This document shows positions 55,204 to 64,000 of a DNA stretch of 64,000 bases, in pieces (position 1 is the stretch's first letter; each line of letters begins with the position of its first letter). The position numbers and the translations under genes are program-made. The stretch is from Girardinichthys multiradiatus (taxonomy: Eukaryota > Chordata > Actinopteri > Cyprinodontiformes > Goodeidae). Where the stretch lies: the NCBI RefSeq assembly GCF_021462225.1, contig NC_061802.1, positions 9,877,859 through 9,941,858 on the forward strand. The letters are read 5' to 3'. Under the pieces are notes generated by a model. The model was not told the origin of the DNA and made no database searches. It was given only the letters and a program-made list of their open reading frames with translations.

Positions 55204-58200
55204 CTGCGTGGGGTAAAAAAACAGAAAACATTAAAGACACAGGAGTTAAATGCATAAAAAAACAACGTTAAAGATAAATCTTGGATACAGAGATATGATA
55301 AACGGCAATAATTCTAAAGCAGAGACCTTATTCAACCCCATGTTAATGCAAATTTCCCACCTTGTATTTATTTATATTTTTTTAGGGATGGAACAACTAT
55401 TACCAAATGAGTCATGGTTCTGTACTTGTATTTGGGAAGCAGGTTATACAATCTTGGCTAAACAGATTTTGAAACAACTGTGTTTATGACCATTGTAGCC
55501 AGGAAATCCAGTGCAAACAGTTCTTTTGCACATGGTAATAAGGCATGCAAGGTTCTGACCAATAGCAGTTTATTGGGCATCACATTTGTTGGGATTTGTT
55601 GACAAAATTGTGCACATATGTTTTTTAAATGAGTGAGTTCTTGAGTAATATTTTTTGGAGAACTTTGAACTTAACAATGTTGCTTTTTACATGATGAACC
55701 TGAAATAATTCCCATTGGTGATCTTAAACGCTGCTCAGTTTGGGAGAGAATATGGAAAAGAGTGACGACATATTACTCTAAAAAACTGGTCTGCTGCGTA
55801 TGTCTATGCGCACTCGGGTGTTCAGACTGTTACGCACAAATGTCTGCCTCTATAGAGACCAGTTATTCATCTAATATGTTATCAGACATTACATATGCTT
55901 CTCTCCCTGCTTTAAATGTAACATTTTAAACTGAAGCCTGCTTTAAATCAAAGTCAAATTAGCAATTTAAGCAAAAGGTTTCCCCAATTATCCAAAATGC
56001 TTCGTTATTTCTACTCATGGGGAGGACCTGCTTCAACAAACCCACTGTCATCTGGACAAAGCCAGCAGCACTGTGAGGATCATGTTCTTTGATTTCTCCA
56101 GTCCATTTAATACAATCCAACCTGATTTGCTTTGTCAGAAACTCCAGAAGACTCAGGTGGAGGCCTCAACAATCTCCTGGATCAAAGACTACCTGACAAA
56201 CAGACCATAGTTTGTGAGACTGAAGGGTTGTGAGTCTAACCAGGTAGTCAGCAGCACAGGAGCACCACAGGGGACGGTGCTATCACCATTCCTTTTCACT
56301 CTGTACACCTCAGACTTCCAGTACAAGATAGACTTCTGTCATCTGCAGAAATACTCGGATGATTCTGCAGTCATGGGGTGGATCAGATATGGACAAGAAG
56401 CTGAGTACAGGAAGGTGGTGGACCGCTTTGTGGCATGGTGTGGAAACAAGAAGGGACAGAGCAGACTGTACTTCTTGAGGAAGCTTAGGTCCTTTGGTGT
56501 TTGCAGCAAGATGCTGCATATCTTCAATAAGTCTGTTGTGGAAAGTGTGATCTCTTCTGCCATCATCTGCTGGGGAAGCAGCATCAGAGCCAGGGACTTA
56601 AAAAAGCTCAACAAGCTGATAAAGAAGGCTGGCTCTGTTCTGGGGACTCCTCTGGAACCTCTGGAGATCATTGGGGAAAGAAGGATTCTTCATAAAATGG
56701 AGAACCCTGAGCATCCTCTTCATGAGACTGTCCTACAACAACAGAGTGTCTTCAGTCAGAGGCTTCTTCAGATCTGCTGTAAGACGGAGCGCTACAGGAG
56801 ATCCTTCCTGCCCACAGCCATCAGCATCTACAACGGCTCTTTGAAGAAACTTTCATAATATGAGCTACAACAACATTTAATTTCCCTTTGGGATTAATAA
56901 AGTATTTTTGAATTGAATTGACACCAATAAGGCCTTGAAGGTCACATGACCAGATCGTCCTTCGGTTCATTGTTTTGGGTTACTGTTACTGGGGAAATGC
57001 TTCCTAACAAAGCCAACATGTGAGTTGGTTAGGTCACATGTCACAATATTATAGAACCGACTGGAAAGACAAGTCAAGGCTGCAATGCAGGTGTTAGACA
57101 GACGGCACGTGGGTCCTTTGTTAAATGTTTCATATTTAGTGTAGATGGTTTCATGTACTCTTCTCTTAAACCATCTGTTTTCACTGTTCAAAATGTGTAC
57201 ACTGCTGTCTTCAGAAGAGTGTCCCTGGTTCTTAAATTGTAGATTTACTGCTGAGTTTTCACCTGACGAGCTGCCTCTACTGTGTAAGGTAATCCATCTG
57301 TGTAACTACTGTTTTGTATCTTCATTATAGAGGTCTGAAGATTTATTGCTGATCTGAATTGCATATACAAACCTGTTGTTTGGGGAGCGACAGAAGAGAC
57401 AAACAGGATATAAGGCGTCTTTGTGTATTCTCTTACTTCTAGCTTTTCTCTGTCTATGCAGAGGTAAGTATAATCAAACTAACAGCAGAGATGTTGTCTT
57501 TAATTTATTTCAATAAATAGGATTTTAAATAAAAATACTACTAAAAGGCTGCTTTACAGGCAAAATTTCAAACTTTTTTTTTTTTTTTTCATTTATAGCA
57601 AGACAACATTTAAACAAGTTTTACTGAAATACAACCAAATTACAGTACGGCAATTTGAGCAAACAAATTAATACAGAATTACCTAAGGTGCATACCTAAG
57701 GGAAGAACATAACTGACATGCTTACAGCTGTAAAATACCATGACATATATTTTTGAACTTCATTCAATTAAAATTCATGAATGAATATGAACTGTTTGAG
57801 CTGAAATTACATATAATTGTTAAAGGTGAGCTTGCACCACACTGTTGATAATATCACACTGCTTCACAACTACGAAATGATAATCACAACTTTTCTTTAT
57901 TTAAAAAAAATTATTAAGTGTTATTTTATGTTAAAAGAAAAAAAATAACATATTAACACATAATGACTAATACTAAATTGAGGGTACACTAACTCACACA
58001 GATCAACATTCTCCCTCATGACAGAACGATGAATTATTTTCCTGCACCAGTTAGTCTAATCCAATGCTGTCACTATAAACAGTCTTTATCATACCACTAC
58101 AGCACGGAGATTGCATTGGTAAATGTTTTGAATGATAGACAGTACAACTTGATAGTGATAGGTCTAGAACGTCTGTGTTGGTATTGATCTCAGCGCAGCA

Positions 58201-61200
58201 TTTAATACAGTTGATCATAACATACTGATTGATAAGCTGGGAAAATGGGCAGAATTGCTTGGTACTGTGTTAAACTGGTCCAGATCTTATTTGGCAGATA
58301 GGATTTACTTTGTGTCATTTTGTGATTAAATTAGGGTGAACAAGTATGACTTGTGAGTAGGCATTTAGTTTTCATGCACCTCAGCTCTGGAACGAACTCC
58401 TGAAAACCTGAAATATGCAGAAACTGTTGGTTCCTTTAAATTAGGACTGAAAACATTTTTGATTACTGCATCCTTTGACTTATGAATTGTTCAAAACATT
58501 TTTTACTTTTATGTAATGCTTTTAAGCTTATGCTTTATTATTTTCTTTCTGTCCTTCCTTTGCTGTCCTGTAAAGCACTTTGGATTGCCTTGTGTACGAA
58601 TGTTGCTAAATAAATAAACTTGCCTGGCCTTACCGGTGCAATTGTTTGGGTCTGGGAGATAACCGCATCTTCATGCCTTCCTGTTGCTGGATTGAGTTCA
58701 GATTGTAGACTCCAGAAAAACTGGAACCCCTCAACTGCTGCAGAGCCCAGTGCATGATGGGACATCCTCCAGCGAAGCGTTGTGAGCAAGGTACCGTTGA
58801 CTTGTTGAAAGTCTGCCGTCAGCCGTTCTGGACGCAGTACCACCTTTCTCGCAGCCAGGGGGCGCTCTGATACAAACAAATAGAACTCAATGTTTCTCCA
58901 GTTTATCACACAACACAGGTACGAATTAGTTCCGACCACTTTAAGTATCATTACCACTGATAAGTTAAAATATTGTAACAGGTGGCACCACCAGGTGTCC
59001 TATCCTCCACAGCCTGAGCCTCCATAAAAGGGAAGCTGAGAAGGTGGTGGCCAAGTGTTAATTTCCTGTGTGTGTGTTGGGCCACGCGTTCCACTGTTTG
59101 CTGGCTGTGGTAGTTTTGGAGGAAAATTGTTTTAAATCGATATTCTTAATAAGTCTGTGCTGACATGGTGTTTTATACAGGGCCGCATTATTGATGACGT
59201 TCTGGTGGTAGCGTTACCTCTGCGTGGGGTTGTTCGACGCCGCAGGTAGGCTTAGATAATTTCTCTTTTATTCAGATTTAATTGTATGTTTTTGTTTTTT
59301 ATATTTGTATTTGGTAGGGCTGCACCAGATCTACTACATCAAGGTTGACTTTAGAGTGCTGGTTAATGCGATGCAGGTGGTTCTAATGTGTTTTTAGATT
59401 GATTTGATTAAAGTGATTTAATAAGCATTTAGTAATTTTTGTTTTTACAGTTTTATCACTGCTTCCTGTTGTCCTTTTAGAGATTTTCTCTTTTGTTAGT
59501 CTGCCCAGTTTGGATTGTTTGTCTCCTTTTAGTGCTTGTGAGGGCGGGCTAACAACCTTCCATTTATTTTGTTTGTTTTGTTCTCCGTTTGTTCTGGGGT
59601 CACTTCCTGAATACTTACATCCCATGTCGCTGTTAATCCTAAATATCTGAGACCCGATCCTGTGTGATCTTGAGTTTGGATTGCGTGAGATCGTTTGGCG
59701 GTGAATCGAGCGCATCTTAACTTTGCAGTGAGCATTGTAGTGGTTTATGCGGGTTTGTCCGCCCGAAGTGGTGTTTAAATTCGGGTGACGGGAAACCCTC
59801 TTATCTGTGTAACAATAAATATTAACTTCATTCTGGTTGTTGCTGTTTATTGCCCTTTGGCTTGACTGGATCAAAACAATATGTTTGATTTTGTAATAAT
59901 ATCTCCATATTCAACTCTTATCTAGTTTAACTATGAAATAAAACGTCAGTGGTTATTGCCTGTACATCTGCTCAGCATCTCTTACCATCATTGTTGCAGG
60001 GCAATGCTTTGTCACCTCTGACCCTGAAAGAGGAGCAAGTTGGGGTTGTAACCCAAGCAATAGCTTCTTCCCCTGAATCAGCCACCATTGCCACTGAGAC
60101 CCTGTACTTGCAGGCAAATTGCAGACCTTTGATAATGTGATGAGTACTCTGTAAAAAAGAGAAAACTTAAGTGGAGATGATACTAAACATTTTACCTAAA
60201 TGTGCATCAACAACTTCTATTAAAATACATTTTCTAAGGATGCAAAAATCATGTATATCTTCTCTTCTTATTGTCTCAGCACCTGTCTATTGGAAACACT
60301 TGTTCAATACAATATAACATACTTTTGACACACTCTGGCAGCTTCACAAGGCAACAAATGTAACTGTTCTAAACAACCTGGAATGTTTTTCTGTAAACTC
60401 ATCAAATTGCACACAGCAGTTTTATATGACATGTCTTGGATGAAATGTTACGGCTCTGGCTCAACATTGCCTCAACAGAGGGTGTCTAGTTTTGAGCAAA
60501 AAAGAACAACCAATGTAATTTACAACAGCTTATACAGATTTGTTAAGCTTAACCCTTAGAGTGCCTTGCAAAACCATTCATACTGAGCTTTTTCAGATTT
60601 GTTTTCATGCTTCAAACACAAACCTCTATGCATTTTATTAGGATTTAATATGATACAGCAACACATAAACTACAAATCTCAGAGCGCTTTTAAATTCATC
60701 ATCTAAAAGTGGAAAGCAGAGCACAACTTCAAACTTACAAAGACATATTTATCCACCTAAACTGACAAGTTGGGCAAAGAGAACATTAATCTTTGGTAAC
60801 TCAGGAGGAGCTGCAGAGATATACAAATATAGCACACCCTCCTAACATACCATTCCCACATGGTATGAAGATGCTTTCCTTTAGCAAGACAAGGAAGCAG
60901 GTAAGAGTTTATTTGAAAATAGATAAAGCCAAAAAAGCAATCCTGGAAAACTGGGGCAGAATTCACTGTCCAGCAGAAGACTAAACATACAGCCAGAGCT
61001 AAAATTCAATTGTTTACATGTGTTATAAAGGCCCTGTCAAAGTCCAGACCTAAATTCAATTGAGAATCGAATACAATACAATCGAATACATTTGTGGACA
61101 TAACAAACCTCAATGCAGTGTCTACAGCTTAGATAATTCTGCATACATTTTTTCAGATATTTTTCAGTCAGTTTTATTGCATACACTACTGTTAGCACAG

Positions 61201-61979
61201 TAAAGTTTTTGCAAAGGTTTTTGTTTTGTTACATTAAAATCACAGTGCTCTCCCCCATGACAAAAAACCAAAACATATGATAGAGACAGATACAATTTGC
61301 AGTAAATTTATTAGTAGGAAAAATTGAAGTGATTTTACTTAATAAAAATGTGAATGATTATTTCATGTGATATGTATAAACAAAGATGGTAATAAATGTC
61401 TGTATGTCTAAGATGAAGGCAAAAGAAAAAGAAGGCACACAACACTCCAGAAATTTTTAAATTACTGTGATGAAATCTGATCTCTGATCTACAAAACACA
61501 CCTTGACACAAAAGTGCAAAAAATAACAAAGCATCTATTCTTCACTTCATACACAGTCAATGTATACCTCCACTGTTGTTGTTCTGCCTGCACTTGAGAC
61601 ATTTGTACTGCAGGCGTGTGGATGCCACCTCAGAATGTAAGGACCTCTATGTATCTGCCTGGCTATTATACAGAAAAAAGTATATTAGTATTGATTTTCT
61701 GTTCAAACCAAAGTATTTTCTGCAGTTTAGTGCTTCACATCGGCTTACCATGATGAGACCACTTCCAGAACACCTTCACCTGCAGCTGATTGTTGTGAAA
61801 ATGAGGGGCAGCAACCTCCAGGCGTAGATTTTCAGAGGGATTTGGAGGCAAATCTACATGAGCGAGACGGGAAATCTCAGGATGCTTATGGGAGGAGGGT
61901 GAGGAGGATGCTTGAGAGGGAGAGGAGGGTAGGGATGAGGACGACGAGGAAGAGGGGAGCTCATTGGAGAAGTCTTCGC
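55063..61979 (-). CDS. anos1: Anosmin-1, C-terminal five exons (gene continues off the right edge)
   Basis: Anosmin-1 is a secreted matrix-associated glycoprotein with a WAP domain and four fibronectin type III (FN3) domains. It modulates FGF-receptor signalling and guides olfactory and GnRH neurons. The window holds exons 61979-61749, 61662-61568, 60148-59986, 58866-58634 and 55203-55063, with GT-AG junctions and phases 2/1, 1/0, 0/1, 1/0 and 0 that join into one frame of 286 complete codons plus stop. Recognition rests on successive matches to the FN3-3 to FN3-4 region: QLQVKVFWKW, YILRWHPHACS, GLQFACKYRVSV, TTPTCSSF, the FN3-4 core and YRVQLQVLTAGG. The WAP domain and FN3-1/2 lie beyond position 64000. 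It differs from the mammalian protein in a Ser-rich linker and a short C-terminus. Confidence 0.92.
55204..56004. other. anos1 intron, nothing recognised
   Basis: AT-rich intron; the open frame at 55250-55489 has no domain. Confidence 0.45.
56005..56925 (+). pseudogene. LINE reverse transcriptase fragment with internal deletion
   Basis: Plus-strand LINE ORF2 remnant in an anos1 intron. It starts near the RT motif MFFDFSSPFNTIQ, continues through WIKDYLTN and TGAPQGTVLSPFLFTLYT to YSDDSAV (the active-site box, normally xxDD), and reaches DRFVAWCGN. It then jumps to KGQSRLYFLRKLRSF, skipping about 80-90 residues. The rest runs to a stop near 56858 and a tail ttaataaagtatttttgaat. A stop (tag near 56210) and the deletion make it inactive. 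It belongs to the same broad LINE group as the 17.7-kb element, but a different family. Confidence 0.8.
56926..58134. other. anos1 intron, nothing recognised
   Basis: Includes a T homopolymer at about 57573-57589. No other feature. Confidence 0.45.
58135..58625 (+). pseudogene. L2 LINE relic, internally deleted
   Basis: The RT motif equivalent to LDLSAAFDTVDHNIL appears at about 58180-58235. It is followed shortly by the ORF2 C-terminal APQLWNEL-type block (about 58380) and a typical L2 3' tail (gtaaagcactttggattgcc, then aaataaataaacttgcc). About 300 codons between are missing. The tail ends within about 10 bp of the anos1 splice donor at 58633. Confidence 0.72.
58634..58866 (-). CDS. anos1: anos1 exon, FN3-4 first part
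   Basis: A 233-bp exon: two bases completing a split Glu codon, then 77 codons from RPLAARKVVL to SQTQTIAP. It encodes the beta strands of FN3-4 with the conserved tryptophan (LRWRMS) and FFWSLQ. Acceptor tgtatcag, donor gtaagg. Confidence 0.9.
58867..58973. other. anos1 intron segment
   Basis: Short intron segment containing the splice acceptor; nothing else. Confidence 0.5.
58974..59815 (+). mobile_element. Possible solo LTR in anos1 intron
   Basis: A GC-richer block unlike the flanks, starting TGTAACAGGTGGCACC and ending CTTATCTGTGTAACA. It has a TATA-like gttttatacagg near 59170 and AATAAA just past 59810. No convincing target duplication, no coding frame, no partner. Tentative. Confidence 0.3.
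59986..60148 (-). CDS. anos1: anos1 exon, FN3-3 C-terminal half
   Basis: A 163-bp exon, 54 codons plus one base, from STHHIIKGLQ to PCNND. It holds CKYRVSV (the FN3 tyrosine corner) and two further cysteines (TPTCSSF, LPCNN) that match conserved cysteines of the FN3-3/FN3-4 boundary. Acceptor ttttacag, donor gtaaga. Confidence 0.92.
60149..60559. other. anos1 intron, nothing recognised
   Basis: No feature supported. Confidence 0.45.
60560..61225 (+). mobile_element. Tc1-group non-autonomous element, degraded
   Basis: Starts agtgccttgcaaaaccattc, close to a known teleost Tc1-group terminus. Later it contains ctaaacatacagccagagct and ctgtcaaagtccagacctaa, the transposase-derived interior of the same family. 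The right end is unclear (aagtttttgcaaaggttttt near 61205). It matches the antisense relic at 6205-6450. Confidence 0.6.
61568..61662 (-). CDS. anos1: anos1 exon, FN3-3 middle
   Basis: A 95-bp exon: two bases completing an Ala codon, then 31 codons from RQIHRGPYILRW to TTTVE. Aligns with the HVRWFPEAC region of anosmin-1 (YILRWHPHAC). Acceptor ataatag, donor gtatac. Confidence 0.88.
61749..61979 (-). CDS. anos1: anos1 exon, Ser-rich linker and start of FN3-3
   Basis: A 231-bp exon that starts in phase with a split Gly codon and reads GEDFSNELP, then a run dominated by serine (about 20 of 30 residues), then SHKHPEISRLAHVD and the FN3-3 strands LRLEVAAPHF and QLQVKVFWKW. Acceptor cattaaag, donor gtaagc. 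Confidence 0.9.
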
Positions 61980-62201
61980 CTTTAATGACAAGAGTGCAAA
62001 TAGTTTTTACAGTTTCGGTTTGCTGAACTGAACATGGATACACACTTAATTTAATGTAAATGTGTGTACAGTTGAAAACAGATATTTAAATGTACTTTAT
62101 AAAAATATACATAGCCTTTATTTTACAGCTGTTTCAAATTAAACTTTTTTTTTTCCACTTTTAGGTCATTTAGGGATGCCAAATTATATTTGCTATACGT
62201 C
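61980..62201. other. anos1 intron segment
   Basis: Intronic DNA up to the LTR insertion; nothing recognised. Confidence 0.5.
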
Positions 62202-62964
62202 TGTTGGGGCTTGGGAGTGTGGGTTTTCTTTTTCCCTATTTTTACCACCTGAGGTCGCCATGGAGTTAAGGAGCGGATCCAGTGACAGGTGTTTCACATC
62301 TGCAGCTGATTGTGTCTACCAGATGAGGAGTATGAAGGGAGCCAGCCACCAGTCCTTCATTGCCTGAGTGTTGTGCCAACGTGGTAAACCTCGAGCCTCA
62401 AGTTACGTGATTTATATATCGCTTATACTAAGAAGAACTAACCCTCCTTGTATTCTTGCTTTGCTTCAGAGCTTCTACCTGTGGGGTGCGGACGGCTTAA
62501 AGGCTGCCCCCTGACCCGGAAACCCCAAGAAACTTTCAAGATTTACAGTTCTACCTTTTGATTACCCAACAATCTGCCTGGCAGCTTGACCCTTAAATTC
62601 GGTAGACCCTGTGGCTTCAGTAGGATTGTCAACCTGAGACAAAGAAACACATCAGCTCTGTTATTGGACCTCTCCCGGACTCCTGCTCTAAAGACCCCAA
62701 CTAGAAGTTTCCTCCCAGCTCCTAGCTCCCATAGCAACAAGTAAGCCGACTGTAACTTATTGAAATATTTCCCCACCTGACTCCAAGTTTACCCACCTGC
62801 ACTCTTCTTCCAGAGCTTACCGAGAAGCTAGGTGAGCCTGTCAGTGAGACCAGACCATTGCTCTCTGTGAACCTCAGAACAAGACCAGATTAAAAAACCT
62901 GTTAAACTGTTTTCCTGTCTCCTGAGTGTGGTTATGCATGTGGGTCAAACAAATATCTATAACA
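62202..62964 (+). mobile_element. Gypsy-type 5' LTR in anos1 intron
   Basis: A 763-bp segment with ends TGTTGGGG and CTATAACA (TG...CA with inverted TGTT/AACA), immediately upstream of gag-like sequence on the same strand. ATTAAA occurs near 62890. Orientation is opposite to anos1. Confidence 0.65.
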
Positions 62965-64000
62965 CTCAGGTCAAACTGACCCTGCAGACCTGCTCAGGAG
63001 GGAATTGGCTGAGCAACACCAGCTAATTCAGTCTCATGACACAATGCTTCGATCTCTCCATGAACAGCTTGCCGCCTCAAACCAATGTCTGGAACAGATG
63101 GCAGGACTCCTGCAGAGCCTGTAGCCCAGCCCGGCCTCCTCGCCACTGGAGGGTACAGCTGCCCCTCCGATCTCCCAGTCCTCGACCCACCGTGACGTCA
63201 CTTCCCCCAAACCGGAGAAGTTCTCTGGAGAGACGGGTTGTGGCGGCTTTCTATTACAATGTTTCCTAGTGTTTAATCGGTCACCCCATGATAACACGAA
63301 GATCTCATTCATCTTGTGTTTGTTAACTGGAAAGGCCCTACGGTGGGCGGAGGCAAGGTTCCGAGATCCAACTTGTTTTGGTTTTACTTACAAAGACTTC
63401 ATCGACGAATTTAGATTAACCTTTTCCGAGGAGATGGACCAAATTAGTCTGTCCCGCAAATTGTGGAACTTGAAGCAGGGTCTCAAGTCAGTCTCCGAGT
63501 TTTCTATAGAGTTTTGAACACTTGCCGTGCCGTCTGGATGGGATTCCAGTGTCCTGAAGGTGGCCTTTTTTCAGGCCCTAAACGAATTCTTAAAGGATGA
63601 ACTAGCCACATTAGATGAAATTGACTCTCTTAATGATTTTATTACCCTGGCTGTCAGATTAGACAACAGGTGGAGAGAGAGAAGAAGATTTAGGCAGGAC
63701 GGATCACTCACAGGAAGAAGTGCTGGCGCTCCGGTCCCGAAGCCACCTCAGGCCCCATACAAGTTAACGTAACATCAGAACCCGAACCCATGCAGATGGG
63801 TTGTGCCCACCTCTCCTCAGAAGAGAGACATAGGAGAAGGGCGGCGAACCTCTGTCTATACTGCGGCTCCCCTGAAAACTTTTTAGCATCCTGTACTTTG
63901 CAACCAAAAGATTGGGTCTGTCACTAAAGACAGGGAGTCTGACGGACCTATCCCCAGTTACATCACCTTCCCGTCTAACACCTACAGCCAAGATTCAGCT
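62965..64000 (+). pseudogene. Ty3/Gypsy gag pseudogene, continues past the window
   Basis: Gag-like frames in order: an N-terminal coiled-coil-like segment (LLRRELAEQHQ to AGLLQSL, stop), then PEKFSGE, the capsid-like WAEARFRDP and RLTFSEEMD (63269-63517), a further block (63527-63772), and a nucleocapsid zinc-knuckle remnant CLYCGSPENFLASC near 63859. In that knuckle the expected histidine is asparagine. Several frameshifts and stops separate the blocks. Between the LTR end and the first gag block there is only a short gap with no recognisable primer-binding site or start codon. Resembles the fish Gypsy lineage related to domesticated PEG10/RTL genes; it is not a host gene. Confidence 0.75.

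Overview
This window is nuclear DNA of a ray-finned (teleost) fish. Two multi-exon vertebrate genes with GT-AG introns lie on the minus strand. Around them are DNA transposons and retroelements typical of teleosts: Tc1-like elements, Rex1/L2-group LINEs, LTR elements, hAT relics and MITEs. I cannot name the species.

Layout. Positions 1-33000 hold no host gene I can support. They contain a broken Tc1-like element (362-1545), a clean solo LTR with a 5-bp target duplication (5564-6117), a palindromic MITE (6550-6747) and a dense cluster at 7380-11360. That cluster has a LINE fragment, a dead Tc1-like element, a nearly pristine Tc1-like element with an uninterrupted 334-residue transposase, and a second LINE fragment. 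Further on are a LINE of about 3.36 kb with 29-bp target duplications (17746-21100), a 5'-truncated near-identical sister copy (22133-23720), a possible retrovirus-like LTR/leader junction near 25061, and several decayed Tc1 relics.

Positions 32995-52500 are a SUMO-protease gene of the SENP3/SENP5 group, best matching SENP5. Nine coding exons were assembled with consistent splice phases. The His-Asp-Cys catalytic triad is intact and the large N-terminal exon carries Arg-Gly repeats. Its introns hold a three-layer nest of transposons (36360-39625), a degenerate tandem array of about 160-bp units (43310-44440), a BED-finger hAT relic and a complete but dead Tc1-like element (47009-48601). A CpG-containing stretch at 52150-52500 is the likely promoter.

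Positions 53940-61979 are the 3' part of anos1 (anosmin-1), an extracellular-matrix cell-guidance glycoprotein. Five coding exons cover the linker after the second FN3 domain, the third and fourth FN3 domains and the stop codon. The rest of the gene lies beyond the right edge. A Gypsy-type LTR plus degraded gag occupies the intron at the window end, antisense to anos1. The two genes are head-to-tail on the same strand with about 1.4 kb between them. Nothing suggests they act together: one acts in the nucleus, the other outside the cell.

I see no CRISPR array, operon, tRNA or rRNA gene, and no credible new biochemical system. The most interesting material is structural: transposon end duplications, an inverted target-site copy at a LINE 5' junction, the intronic tandem array, and a LINE tail lying against an anos1 splice donor.
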